In this document: piece by piece, positions 1-7,457 of the stretch | How positions within the stretch are numbered: the first letter of the stretch is position 1 | Layout of the letters: each line of letters begins with the position of its first letter | Source of the DNA: [Scytonema hofmanni] UTEX 2349 | GTDB lineage: Bacteria > Cyanobacteriota > Cyanobacteriia > Cyanobacteriales > Nostocaceae | Length of the DNA: 37,119 nucleotides | Direction of reading: 5' to 3' | Assembly: GCF_000582685.1 (NCBI RefSeq) | Contig: NZ_KK073766.1 | Coordinates: 169,327-206,445 of the forward strand | The notes under the pieces: model-generated | What the model was told of the DNA's origin: nothing | Seen by the model: only the letters and a program-made list of their open reading frames with translations | Databases searched by the model: none | Program-made: the position numbers and the translations under genes

Positions 1-333
1 TACCCGGTACCGCCCAATCTAGCGTAGCGTTCCCCAGTTGCGTCACTTACCCCCCCCTGAACGGATACGATTTTATCAGGGAAATACCCGATAGAAAAAC
101 TCTCCATTACTCGCAAAATTCGTATTGGGGAAAAAGAACTTCTTAAATTAGGAAAACCTGGAGATGTAGTAATTTACTATTACGGAATCAGAGGTATTAC
201 TAATATCAGCACTAATGAGAGCTATTCACGTCAATACTATCTTGACCTTATCGAAAAAAGGCGAGAAGAAATCCTCAAAATAGCCGATCCTGAAATACTA
301 GAAAATAATAAACGTCAGTTATCTCTTTTCTAG
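1..333 (+). pseudogene. 3' part of a broken gene ending in QLSLF
   Basis: The frame ending at the TAG at 331-333 is open only back to a TGA at 58-60, and it has no ATG, GTG or TTG in between. The 5' part must therefore be missing or lie in another frame. Frame 2 is open from the window edge to about 150 and could be the same gene before a frameshift, for example in the A-run near 95-99. The product is charged, has a stretch reading GDVVIYYYGIRG, and ends exactly in QLSLF. That matches the consensus bacterial sliding-clamp binding pentapeptide (QL[SD]LF). I do not recognise the family. Just downstream lie the clamp-loader genes and another protein with the same tail, so a replication-associated role is plausible. 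Confidence 0.45.
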
Positions 334-342
334 ATGAATAAA

Positions 343-391
343 CTTGATATTTAATCAAAGCGCTTAAACTAATAAATATCAAGTCTTTTTT
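343..391 (+). terminator. rho-independent terminator
   Basis: A perfect 11-bp inverted repeat (CTTGATATTTA at 343-353, TAAATATCAAG at 373-383) is followed by TCTTTTTT. It lies 10 bp after the broken gene that ends at 333. Confidence 0.75.
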
Positions 392-607
392 CAATTCATG
401 AATTCTCAACAGTTTGTAAATCATAAAAAATATTTGCAAGTAAATCAGGCTTTGTAAAAAGTGATTTTGATGCGTTCACATAAACCGAAAATATGCCGTA
501 AAAAATCAGATTATCAAACCCAGTATCAGTCAAAAGCTCACTGGTTAATTTATTTAATTGATTGAGGGATTGGTGGAGATATTATTCTTAAATTGGAAAA
601 GTAACTA
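392..607. other. Intergenic region, probable promoter of the replication block
   Basis: No convincing gene lies here. A short reading frame at 470-565 encodes 31 mostly basic residues (start MRSHKPKICRKK) but lacks a clear ribosome binding site, so I leave it uncalled. The segment follows a terminator and precedes the gene at 608, so it most likely holds that gene's promoter. Confidence 0.4.
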
Positions 608-1396
608 ATGAAAAATAAATCCTCATATCGCAAGCCCAGGCTTAATAAAAAACAAAGGGCTTGGGTGAACTCATTCCTTGCATCTCATCCTAATGCCAGA
701 GTTAGAAATATCTATGAATTAGATGGCGATCGCGTTGTTGAAATTGAGTGGTGGGAAAATACAAACCGAATAATATTAGACCCAAAAACCTATATTCAAG
801 GAATTATCAGCTACAAAATGCGGGTCAAACTCAGGAAATTTGGCGATGCGAGAAAAACAGCCGAGTTCTCGTACCGAATCACCCCGCCAAAAAAACGAAG
901 TGCATTATGGCACTTAACAGGTCAACTTTCTCTAGAACTTCCCCAGTGTTACGCAGTTACAGAACCAAACAACCCAGTTATCGTTAAACCAAAAAGGAGG
1001 AATGCTAAAACCAAGAAAGTTAAAAAATTAATTCAGCATACTCTTCCTCTATCAGGAATTAGTGCCCAACTTCATACTATGAATATCGAAGATGGTGGTG
1101 TTCCTTTATCAGAACAAGAACTATTACTAGAAAGCGTATCACACCTAAATCTAGATAGTGCTAAAGAGACTAAACTTCCAGGAGCTATAGTCAAAATTCT
1201 TTCCAAGAAAAAAGCTAGCCTAAAGGAATGGGAAACAGCTATTGCGCTATATGAGGTAACTGGTTCTAGTGGAGTAATAGAGTATCTCCAACAATTGGAT
1301 TCTTGGCGAAAATATTTGGGTACTCAACCAGTAAAAAACACTGTTGAGAAAGTCTCAAATCATAAGTCAGTACAGCCAGTACAAAATGAAGTGTAA
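608..1396 (+). CDS. Unknown basic protein in the replication block
   Basis: I do not recognise the family. The 262-residue product is lysine/arginine-rich, notably in residues 1-18 (KPRLNKKQR) and around 128-142, which suggests nucleic-acid binding. It has no signal peptide or membrane segment. Around residues 105-112 it contains QLSLELP, which resembles an internal clamp-binding peptide but lacks the terminal LF. The ATG start follows a weak purine stretch (GGAAAAG). The gene is closed by its own terminator at 1455-1482, so it is probably a separate transcription unit in front of holA-holB. The context (clamp-loader subunits, SSB) suggests a replication accessory role, but that is inference from position only. 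Confidence 0.7.
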   Translation: MKNKSSYRKPRLNKKQRAWVNSFLASHPNARVRNIYELDGDRVVEIEWWENTNRIILDPKTYIQGIISYKMRVKLRKFGDARKTAEFSYRITPPKKRSALWHLTGQLSLELPQCYAVTEPNNPVIVKPKRRNAKTKKVKKLIQHTLPLSGISAQLHTMNIEDGGVPLSEQELLLESVSHLNLDSAKETKLPGAIVKILSKKKASLKEWETAIALYEVTGSSGVIEYLQQLDSWRKYLGTQPVKNTVEKVSNHKSVQPVQNEV

Positions 1397-1454
1397 GTAT
1401 TTGCTGATCGCTATATTTTGCTAGCGGCTATATAACAAACACTAAGGATATAGA

Positions 1455-1482
1455 AAGAGTTAACACTAACTCTTCTTTTTTT
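1455..1482 (+). terminator. rho-independent terminator
   Basis: A perfect 8-bp stem (AAGAGTTA / TAACTCTT) with a 4-nt loop is followed by CTTTTTTT. It ends the transcription unit of the gene at 608-1396, ahead of holA. Confidence 0.85.
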
Positions 1483-1534
1483 AAACCACCGCTTACGACT
1501 AACGCCTGATCAATAAATGTTTATCTAATCTATC

Positions 1535-2494
1535 ATGACTGTATATCTATACTACGGCGAAGATAGCTACTCACTCAATCAAAAAATTGATTATTTAGTG
1601 AATCAAAATGTTCATGCGGAATGGAGAGCTTTCAATTACGTTAAGCTATCTGGAAATGAGAAAAATATTGCTGCCAAAGTCTTTACTGAGGTTATGACCT
1701 TACCCTTTGGAGAAGGTAACAAAATTATTCATACAGGCAGCGATTCTCTAATTGGAAGCTTATCAAATGAAGATAATAACCAAGAACTTGAAAATCACCT
1801 TTCCCGAATACCTTCAAGCAACATTCTACTAATTACTGGTAATAAAAAGCCAGATTCGCGCAGGACAGTAGTAAAAACTATCCTAAAATATGCCCAACAA
1901 GAAGAGTTTCGCCTCGTCCCTAGTTGGGATAAAAAGGGGATAGTTAACTTGATAGGAAAATATGCAGCCATCCATCAAGTTAAACTCACTCCAGATGTCA
2001 CCGATTACCTAGCTGAAGCAATTGGCAATAACGCTGCACGAGCCAATAGCGAATTCGCTAAACTTGCTGTTTATGCAAGTGGAAAAATAATCTCTATTGA
2101 GGAAGTAAAACAGCTCGTTGGTAATTATAATACTGACTACCTAAAGCTTACTATTGCGATGTTAAGAAACCATCCAAGTTTAGCAATAGTGCAGGTATCT
2201 AAACTACTAGATAATAATGAACACCCGCTCAAAATAGTAGCAACACTTACCTCTATTTTCCGCACTTGGTTAATAACTAAAGCTGGGGTAGAAACTAAAT
2301 TATCTGATACGAAGATTGCAGAAATAGCCGAACTGAAAAACCCCAAAAGATTGTATTACCTCAAAGAGGAAGTCAAGTTTGTAGGCGTTCAAAAGCTTAA
2401 ACACAGCCTTACTTTACTTGTACAACTCGAAGCCGAACTCAAAAGCGGAGTTGACAACCTAACCAGTCGAATTGCTGAAATTTCTACGATATGA
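1535..2494 (+). CDS. holA: DNA polymerase III subunit delta (clamp loader)
   Basis: Probable delta subunit of the clamp-loader complex, which opens the sliding clamp and loads it on primed DNA. The 319-residue length is normal for HolA. The N-terminus has the family pattern of a beta strand followed by a G-x-D turn (YLYYGEDSYSLNQKI). Residues 90-110 read NILLITGNKKPDSRRTV, and the middle carries the helical lid region (TPDVTDYLAEAIGNNAARANSE) typical of delta, followed by a C-terminal collar-like helical domain. No Walker A is present, as expected for delta. The stop overlaps the holB start by four bases (ATGA), so the two genes are probably translationally coupled. A clamp loader on a plasmid is unusual: chromosomes carry their own holA, so this is either a plasmid-specific paralogue or an extra copy. 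Confidence 0.85.
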   Translation: MTVYLYYGEDSYSLNQKIDYLVNQNVHAEWRAFNYVKLSGNEKNIAAKVFTEVMTLPFGEGNKIIHTGSDSLIGSLSNEDNNQELENHLSRIPSSNILLITGNKKPDSRRTVVKTILKYAQQEEFRLVPSWDKKGIVNLIGKYAAIHQVKLTPDVTDYLAEAIGNNAARANSEFAKLAVYASGKIISIEEVKQLVGNYNTDYLKLTIAMLRNHPSLAIVQVSKLLDNNEHPLKIVATLTSIFRTWLITKAGVETKLSDTKIAEIAELKNPKRLYYLKEEVKFVGVQKLKHSLTLLVQLEAELKSGVDNLTSRIAEISTI

Positions 2495-3339
2495 AAAACA
2501 ACCCATTTACAGAAATCACCGGACAGCATACCGCCAAACTTCTCCTGACTGAAGCAATCGAACAGAATAAAATTGCTCCTGCATACCTATTTAGCAGTCA
2601 AGTTGAGGGAGTAGGGAAAGGAAAAACTGCTCTGGCGATCGCAACTGAGATCGCAGGAGAAAATAACCATCTAGACATCTTACAAATCAAACCAACCCAT
2701 CTCGAAAACGCCTCCCAGCAGAAAGGTATACCTGCTATTCGAGTAGAACAGGTGCGCGAGGTAATTGAATTTCTATCAACTAGTGCAGTCAAGGCCAAGC
2801 AAAAGGTGGTCATTATCCACGAAGCAGATACGCTCAACCCTACCGCCGCCAACAAACTTCTCAAGACGCTGGAAGAACCGAAAACTGGAACATTTATCCT
2901 GATCTCGTCCTATCCTCAAAAGCTATTACCCACTATCAAGAGTAGGTGTCAAATCATACCTTTCCAAAGGTTAACTGATGAGGAGATTATCTCTGTTCTC
3001 AAAAACCAACAAATCGAGGTAACAGAAAAAATACTAGCTATCAGTTCAGGTAGTCCTGGTCAAGCGATCGCCAACATCACAATGTTAGCTTCCATCTCAA
3101 AAGAAATCACAAGTCAACTAGAAGTGCCTCCTGACGATATTCTCAACGCACTCAGTTTGAGTAACTCCATCTCAAGCTGGAATCACGAGACACAATTATG
3201 GCTGCTTACCTACCTGCAACACGACTGGTGGCAGAAATTAAAAAACACTCAATTGCTAGCTAAATTTACCCAAGCAAGGAAGCAATTGCTGCATCACGTT
3301 ACTCCTAGAAGCGTTTGGGATAACCTACTTCTGCCATAG
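2491..3339 (+). CDS. holB: DNA polymerase III subunit delta' (clamp loader)
   Basis: Probable delta' subunit, the stator of the clamp loader. Residues 1-60 hold the AAA+ start. The P-loop is irregular (VEGVGKGKT at 38-46, with Glu at the first Gly position), in line with delta' often being unable to bind ATP. A Walker B-like HEAD lies at 110-113, followed by TAANKLLKTLEEP. The SRC motif at 151-153, which supplies the arginine finger, is intact. The cysteine-rich zinc module found in many DnaX/delta' proteins is absent: only one cysteine is visible, in SRC. At 282 residues it is slightly short. It overlaps holA by ATGA. A hairpin 25 bp downstream may attenuate readthrough into the gene at 3418. 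Confidence 0.85.
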   Translation: MKNNPFTEITGQHTAKLLLTEAIEQNKIAPAYLFSSQVEGVGKGKTALAIATEIAGENNHLDILQIKPTHLENASQQKGIPAIRVEQVREVIEFLSTSAVKAKQKVVIIHEADTLNPTAANKLLKTLEEPKTGTFILISSYPQKLLPTIKSRCQIIPFQRLTDEEIISVLKNQQIEVTEKILAISSGSPGQAIANITMLASISKEITSQLEVPPDDILNALSLSNSISSWNHETQLWLLTYLQHDWWQKLKNTQLLAKFTQARKQLLHHVTPRSVWDNLLLP

Positions 3340-3364
3340 CAAAACACACCCATTATCAAAAAGC

Positions 3365-3396
3365 ACTGCCAGTTAGAACTATTTCTAGCTGGCAGT
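3365..3396 (+). terminator. Hairpin, possible weak terminator or attenuator after holB
   Basis: A 14-bp inverted repeat (ACTGCCAGTTAGAA at 3365-3378, its partner at 3383-3396, one G-U pair) sits in the short gap between holB and the gene at 3418. It is followed by ATTTATTTA, not a clean T-run, so partial termination or a stability role is as likely as full termination. Confidence 0.45.
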
Positions 3397-3417
3397 ATTT
3401 ATTTACACAGAAAGAAT

Positions 3418-4092
3418 ATGAACCAGCAGCAAAGCTTATTCGATGTCGAAGAAACCATTCGTAACAGCAAAAGCCAAAAAGCTAGCGAAATTCTTACTCC
3501 TAGCACTAGAAAGATACTTCAGCTACTAACCAGCCAAGGAATTAACAAAGCTGTAACAGCCAGTCTACTTGATCTAGCAGGAGCAAGTCGTGAAATTGTT
3601 CAATACATCGTCGGGCCAATTGTGACTCAGCAAAACGGCTGGCAACAGTCAATTCCATCCTGGGTAGGAAAAGCGATCGCAGTCGATAGATTAGATGCAG
3701 CGCTAGAAGAGATAGACAAGGGAGAAGTAGGTAAACTCGCCTCTAGCAGCGAAGTTGTTGCACTTATGATGCCAATTGCTTTTGAAGTGCCGCTTTCATC
3801 TGAATGGACAGATGTTTACCTCTGGGCAAGTCATGATGCCCTCGTCAGGCACAGACCTTTTGAGAATTTCAAATACGATAAACTGTGGGAGAAGATTGGT
3901 ACAACTCCGGTTTCGTATGACAAAATCCGCTCTGATTATGAAACCCTGGCTGCTGATATTCGTTCTCGTGTAGTCAAACACGCTGTGAAAGAAGGGTGGG
4001 GTAAAAGGTCGTCAAATAAGAACAAACACCTTGTTAAAGCAACTACAACTGAAAGTAATATTCAGATGGAGCAATTATCACTGTTCTCATAA
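3418..4092 (+). CDS. Unknown protein with clamp-binding-like peptides at both termini
   Basis: The family is not recognised. The 224-residue soluble protein begins MNQQQSLFDVEE and ends MEQLSLFS. QLSLF is the consensus bacterial sliding-clamp binding peptide, and the N-terminal QQSLF is a close variant, so the protein could engage two clamp protomers or two clamps. Between them lies a mostly helical region, including a helix-turn-helix-like stretch at about 38-65 (NKAVTASLLDLAGASREIV), and a tryptophan-rich part around 130-165. The gene follows holB by 78 bp and probably belongs to its transcription unit. It meets the next gene tail to tail with no spacer (4092/4093). Role proposed: clamp-associated replication or repair accessory (inference). 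Confidence 0.75.
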   Translation: MNQQQSLFDVEETIRNSKSQKASEILTPSTRKILQLLTSQGINKAVTASLLDLAGASREIVQYIVGPIVTQQNGWQQSIPSWVGKAIAVDRLDAALEEIDKGEVGKLASSSEVVALMMPIAFEVPLSSEWTDVYLWASHDALVRHRPFENFKYDKLWEKIGTTPVSYDKIRSDYETLAADIRSRVVKHAVKEGWGKRSSNKNKHLVKATTTESNIQMEQLSLFS

Positions 4093-4791
4093 CTAATTTT
4101 CAGTACTTTTTTCAACACTCTTTTCAAAGTCCTTCCTCTCCTTCTCTGTGAGAGGAGGTAGTTCTTCTTTATAATAAAAATTACCTAATTTCTGACACTG
4201 ATTGAAATAAATTCGTCTTGCTGAATCACTCGCCCTCAAGTCCTGACGTAAAAGTAATTTAAACGATTTTTCACGCTCTTTCAATTCCTTCACTGCCACA
4301 AGCATTTCTTGTGATACAGCAGGATTTTCATAAGTAGAAGAAAGTTCCTCACTTGATGAATAAACCTTTAGTTTATTGCCAGCAGGTTGAGTTAGAAGTC
4401 GCTGAGTATTATACGAACGCCACAGACCCAATTTCTCGCGCCGTAATGACTCAATTTCAACCTCACCAACTCGGTCTGGAGTACTACGCCGCACGTAGAC
4501 AAAACAACCTTTATCAGCTGCTATAGTCAAACTCACTTTCACACCATTACCATCAAAATAGAACAAGTCAATTAAGTCGTTCTCTGCATTAACTTCTCCA
4601 AGCTTCTCTTTATTCGATAAATCAGGCAACGCTTCTGGATTTAGCGATGGCGTAGCATTATTAACATTAGCTGGGGATAATGATGGCGTAGGTGAAGAAT
4701 TCGATTCTATAGCCGAGACTTTATCTTCTTTTTCTGGAGATGAACATCCAATTAGTAAGAGTAACAATCCTATAAATAAGTATTTATTCAT
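4093..4791 (-). CDS. Putative lipoprotein
   Basis: Starting at the ATG at 4791 gives a 232-residue protein with a classical lipoprotein signal: MNK, then a hydrophobic run (YLFIGLLLLLI), then the lipobox I-G-C with Cys16, followed by a Ser/Pro/Asn-rich linker. A longer start at 4821 adds ten residues before the signal and is less likely. The mature part is charged and is rich in basic and acidic residues near the C-terminus. I do not recognise a domain. It is convergent with the upstream replication-block gene, with no spacer between stop codons. A surface or periplasmic lipoprotein on a mobilisable plasmid may relate to envelope functions such as entry exclusion, but nothing here proves that. 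Confidence 0.7.
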   Translation of the reverse strand: MNKYLFIGLLLLLIGCSSPEKEDKVSAIESNSSPTPSLSPANVNNATPSLNPEALPDLSNKEKLGEVNAENDLIDLFYFDGNGVKVSLTIAADKGCFVYVRRSTPDRVGEVEIESLRREKLGLWRSYNTQRLLTQPAGNKLKVYSSSEELSSTYENPAVSQEMLVAVKELKEREKSFKLLLRQDLRASDSARRIYFNQCQKLGNFYYKEELPPLTEKERKDFEKSVEKSTEN

Positions 4792-4835
4792 AAGTAAAAA
4801 TTTATATTTGTAAACTAACAATAAAATATTAATTA

Positions 4836-5618
4836 TTACTTCCCACTCAACCGACCTGTTTGATAAAAATCACGCAGGCTAGGGAAAGCTTTTTCTAAAA
4901 GCCAGTTGCGCCCAACTTCTGATTCAGGAATATTTGAAGCAGCCATGTAATAACCACTTCTGTAAGCAGCTACACCCAAACAAGCTTGTAAGCTGGATAT
5001 CGCCCGTGAAGAAGCTGGAATAGCCATCAAATCTTGCAGATGACTGGGATGATAATTTTGCCCTACCAGCATGAAATAAACCAAAGTATGAACCAACCGT
5101 GATAAAACAACTGTTCGGTCTTGCCAACGTTCTAAATGAGACTCGATACAGAAGTAATCAGGTAAATCAGCCGTCTGAGATTCATTATCAAGGAATAAAT
5201 CGCTCTGGCTTTCGATAAAACTGGAATCCAGACCTATAAACTGTTTCAGAAAAACAAGCGTTTTCCCCCAACGTTCATGTCCCTCAGTTTCAGCAGAAAA
5301 CGCACCTTCTGAATACTGCGAACCGTACTTCTGTTGGAGTTGGGCAACAGCCTCTTGATTGATATCACCCTGCCAATCAGATTCAGTAAAAAACTCTTTT
5401 AAAATCTCTTGTAAATAGATGGGTGAAAACTCATTAACATCTGGAGATTCATCATCAAAATCGTCTTCATAAGTATTAATAATAAATCTATCTAAGTCGA
5501 TTTCTAGCTCTTGCTTTCTATTAACTGGCAGTACAGCACTTCCCGGTGTCATGAGGTACAAGAACCCCACCCCCAACCCCCTCCCCGCAAGCGATGAGGG
5601 GGCTATTATGTACCTCAT
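4836..5618 (-). CDS. Unknown protein whose N-terminus lies in a palindromic repeat
   Basis: The family is not recognised. From the ATG at 5618 the product has 260 residues, but the first 22 (including SSLAGRGLGVGF) are encoded by a 68-bp palindromic repeat and are unlikely to be ancestral. The next start, ATG at 5552 (MTPGSAVLP), lies at the inner arm of the same repeat and gives 238 residues. The 5618 start overlaps the stop of the upstream gene as ATGA, favouring translational coupling. The body is acidic at about 40-62 (DDFDDESPDVNEF) and helical further on, without membrane segments. It forms an operon with the gene at 5615-6115. Confidence 0.65.
   Translation of the reverse strand: MRYIIAPSSLAGRGLGVGFLYLMTPGSAVLPVNRKQELEIDLDRFIINTYEDDFDDESPDVNEFSPIYLQEILKEFFTESDWQGDINQEAVAQLQQKYGSQYSEGAFSAETEGHERWGKTLVFLKQFIGLDSSFIESQSDLFLDNESQTADLPDYFCIESHLERWQDRTVVLSRLVHTLVYFMLVGQNYHPSHLQDLMAIPASSRAISSLQACLGVAAYRSGYYMAASNIPESEVGRNWLLEKAFPSLRDFYQTGRLSGK
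5551..5618. repeat. 68-bp palindromic interspersed repeat
   Basis: The outer arms are a perfect 10-bp inverted repeat (ATGAGGTACA at 5551-5560, TGTACCTCAT at 5609-5618) around a C-rich/G-rich core (ACCCCCTCCCC and GAGGGGGC). The minus-strand translation of the core gives the LAGRGLGVGF-type peptide that I associate with inserted repeats in bacterial genomes. It sits exactly at the junction of two minus-strand genes and supplies the TGA stop of one and an ATG start of the other. Confidence 0.75.
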
Positions 5619-6115
5619 AACAAAGGAATCTGCTGTAATGATTTAGCGTCTTCTAACGATAGAGGAAAATCTAAATAAGGATGGCCTTTGGCTAAGTAAG
5701 AATCACCTAAATCTGCTAAACTTTCAAGCGCGATAGTCCGGGCAAAATACTTATCTTGTGGATGCACGCATATTCGGTCTAGTTCCTTATCTACTAGCAT
5801 CATGGTAATTGCGAGTAGGGCAAACCATGACGCATCGTGCAAACAAGTCGGTAAATCAGCAATTAAATCTACTAACTTTAGTTCTAGGATTTCTCCCCAA
5901 ACGCCTATCCTAGTTATATTTGAAACATCACAAAAATGCTCTACATCTTCTCCAACAGATGTTTCTCCTAACCAGGTAAGATTTTCTACCTGCAAAAAAG
6001 ATGAGTAGTCAGAAGTCAGCTGGTTTTGGCTATCCTCATCCGACTGTATCCACATCAAAGCCAAAAGCATCAGCTTACAAATACTTACTCGCTTCAGGAG
6101 AAGATATTCAGGCAT
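5615..6115 (-). CDS. Unknown small protein, first gene of a two-gene operon
   Basis: A 166-residue product with no family that I recognise. It is moderately hydrophobic, with a stretch at about 95-111 (ASWFALLAITMMLVDK) that could be a buried helix rather than a true membrane segment, since it is flanked by acidic residues. The last codons and the stop (TGA at 5615-5617) fall inside the palindromic repeat 5551-5618, so the original C-terminus may have been altered by the insertion. The gene runs divergently from ssb, sharing a 237-bp intergenic region. Its overlap with the downstream start suggests co-translation with the 4836-5618 gene. Confidence 0.65.
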   Translation of the reverse strand: MPEYLLLKRVSICKLMLLALMWIQSDEDSQNQLTSDYSSFLQVENLTWLGETSVGEDVEHFCDVSNITRIGVWGEILELKLVDLIADLPTCLHDASWFALLAITMMLVDKELDRICVHPQDKYFARTIALESLADLGDSYLAKGHPYLDFPLSLEDAKSLQQIPLL

Positions 6116-6352
6116 AAGTCATTACTTATAATTTTTAGATACAGACCATATTAATTGCGATACCACCATAGCACAGGGTAACTTGTGGTTCCCTAGTAAA
6201 AACCACAATTTTACGATAAACAAGGACAAAAAATAACTCATAAGTATGAATAAAAAAGAATGTGGTTTAAATAAAACAACTCGTCAAAATAATAAATCCT
6301 GAAAGAACTAATGCTGACGCACCAATAAGAGAAATATATAAATCCTCGCGTT
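6116..6352. promoter_or_regulatory. Divergent promoter region between a minus-strand operon and ssb
   Basis: The region is AT-rich and has no gene. It contains an inverted repeat, TTGTGGTT (6183-6190) and AACCACAA (6201-6208), and another TGTGGTTT at about 6260. These are candidate regulator sites for one or both divergent units. No clear -10/-35 pair could be assigned. Confidence 0.4.
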
Positions 6353-6736
6353 ATGAACTATATCAACAAAGTCATGCTGGTTGGCAGATGCGGACAAGAA
6401 CCAGAACTCAAATATTTCGAGTCTGGCGCAGTTAAGGCTTCAATATCTATTGCAGTAAGACCACCCTACAGAAGTGAACAAGCCCTTTGGTTTGATTTAG
6501 TCGCCTGGGGAAATCAAGCAGAAGTGATTGGAAATTACGTTCGTAAAGGAACCCAAATTGCAATTACTGGCGAGTTTGGATTTGATCGTTGGGCAGATAA
6601 AAATTCTGGCACTATGCGGCAAAAACCCGTAATTACAATCAACGCTATTGAATTGTTAGGTTCACCCCGTAAGGAAGAATCTACATCCACTTCTGCACCA
6701 AACGAAACACAGACTGTAGCTAACGCAAATTTTTAG
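6353..6736 (+). CDS. ssb: Single-stranded DNA-binding protein without acidic tail
   Basis: An OB-fold SSB that coats single-stranded DNA. The first 105 residues match the family closely: MNYINKVMLVGRCGQEPELKY at the start, then SISIAV, LWFDLVAWGNQAEVIGNYVRKGTQIAITGEF, and a final strand near 95-103. The C-terminal 25 residues are a short Ser/Thr/Asn linker ending VANANF. The usual acidic DDDIPF-like tip that recruits repair and replication partners is missing. The next gene, 72 bp downstream with only a hairpin between, has that tip on a different protein. At 127 residues it is shorter than a typical chromosomal SSB. It is probably the plasmid's own SSB. Confidence 0.9.
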   Translation: MNYINKVMLVGRCGQEPELKYFESGAVKASISIAVRPPYRSEQALWFDLVAWGNQAEVIGNYVRKGTQIAITGEFGFDRWADKNSGTMRQKPVITINAIELLGSPRKEESTSTSAPNETQTVANANF

Positions 6737-6746
6737 GAAATTACAA

Positions 6747-6775
6747 ATCGCCTATGACTATAAATCGTAGGCGAT
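6747..6775 (+). other. Hairpin between ssb and the acidic-tail gene
   Basis: An inverted repeat ATCGCCTA (6747-6754) / TAGGCGAT (6768-6775) without a T-run lies 11 bp after the ssb stop. It may be an RNA processing or stability element that sets the ratio of the two products. Confidence 0.4.
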
Positions 6776-6808
6776 AAACCATCTAATCAATCTACAAATA
6801 AAACGAAC

Positions 6809-7228
6809 ATGATTCATAATACTGCAACTATCAATCTTAAGTCAGTGAACACTACCCACGACAAAGAAGGTTCCTTGATTGCCTTTGGGATCGCCGAATT
6901 CTACTACCGTTCCAAGGAGGGAGTAGTTGCTGACGAAATGCCATTCCGTTCCAAGGGCGCACCTGCCGTCGTTATTAACGAACAGGGGGAAGGCGTACAC
7001 GGCACAGCAGAAGGATATCTCGATTTGCTAGTTGATAATAGGGGTGATTACAAAGAAAAGATTGCCACATTCGTAATCAGAAACTTTATGTCAGCACAAC
7101 CCATCAACGAACTCACCCAGGTTAGTAAAACCCCTCACTCGCCTGAAACTCCCGATTTTGCCAAAGAACTACTCGAAGATAACGTTACTTCGACAGATGA
7201 AGACCTAGATCAAGAACCTCCGTTCTAG
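6809..7228 (+). CDS. Small protein with SSB-type acidic C-terminal tip
   Basis: A 139-residue protein. The C-terminus DEDLDQEPPF matches the SSB interaction tip (acidic run followed by P-F), the hub that binds repair and replication proteins. The first 95 residues alternate beta-strand patterns (ATINLKSVNTTHDKEG, IAFGIAEFYYRS, GTAEGYLDLLVDN, KEKIATFVIRNF), compatible with a divergent OB fold, but I do not recognise the family. The gene follows ssb in the same orientation and is closed by a strong terminator at 7242-7292, so the two probably form one operon. A shared SSB function, with DNA binding on the first product and partner recruitment on this one, is inference. Confidence 0.7.
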   Translation: MIHNTATINLKSVNTTHDKEGSLIAFGIAEFYYRSKEGVVADEMPFRSKGAPAVVINEQGEGVHGTAEGYLDLLVDNRGDYKEKIATFVIRNFMSAQPINELTQVSKTPHSPETPDFAKELLEDNVTSTDEDLDQEPPF

Positions 7229-7241
7229 ACCCAATTAACTA

Positions 7242-7292
7242 AATAATGCTAGTACATACAGGGTTACTTGTTAGTACTGGCATTATTTTTTT
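7242..7292 (+). terminator. rho-independent terminator after the ssb operon
   Basis: A 14-bp stem with one G-U pair (AATAATGCTAGTAC ... GTACTGGCATTATT) is followed by a T-tract at 7284-7291. It ends the ssb transcription unit, with the minus-strand partition operon beyond it. Confidence 0.85.
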
Positions 7293-7457
7293 ATAGAAAT
7301 CCAGAATAAAAATCTACTGTTTGGTAGAATCGCTGACATCAACTCATCTTATATAGTACATAAATACTGAAATACTTACACTAGAGCTAAATTCAAAACT
7401 TTTTTAACATAATTACCCCACGAGTTGGGAATTACCGTTGCCAACTTCATCTGACGG

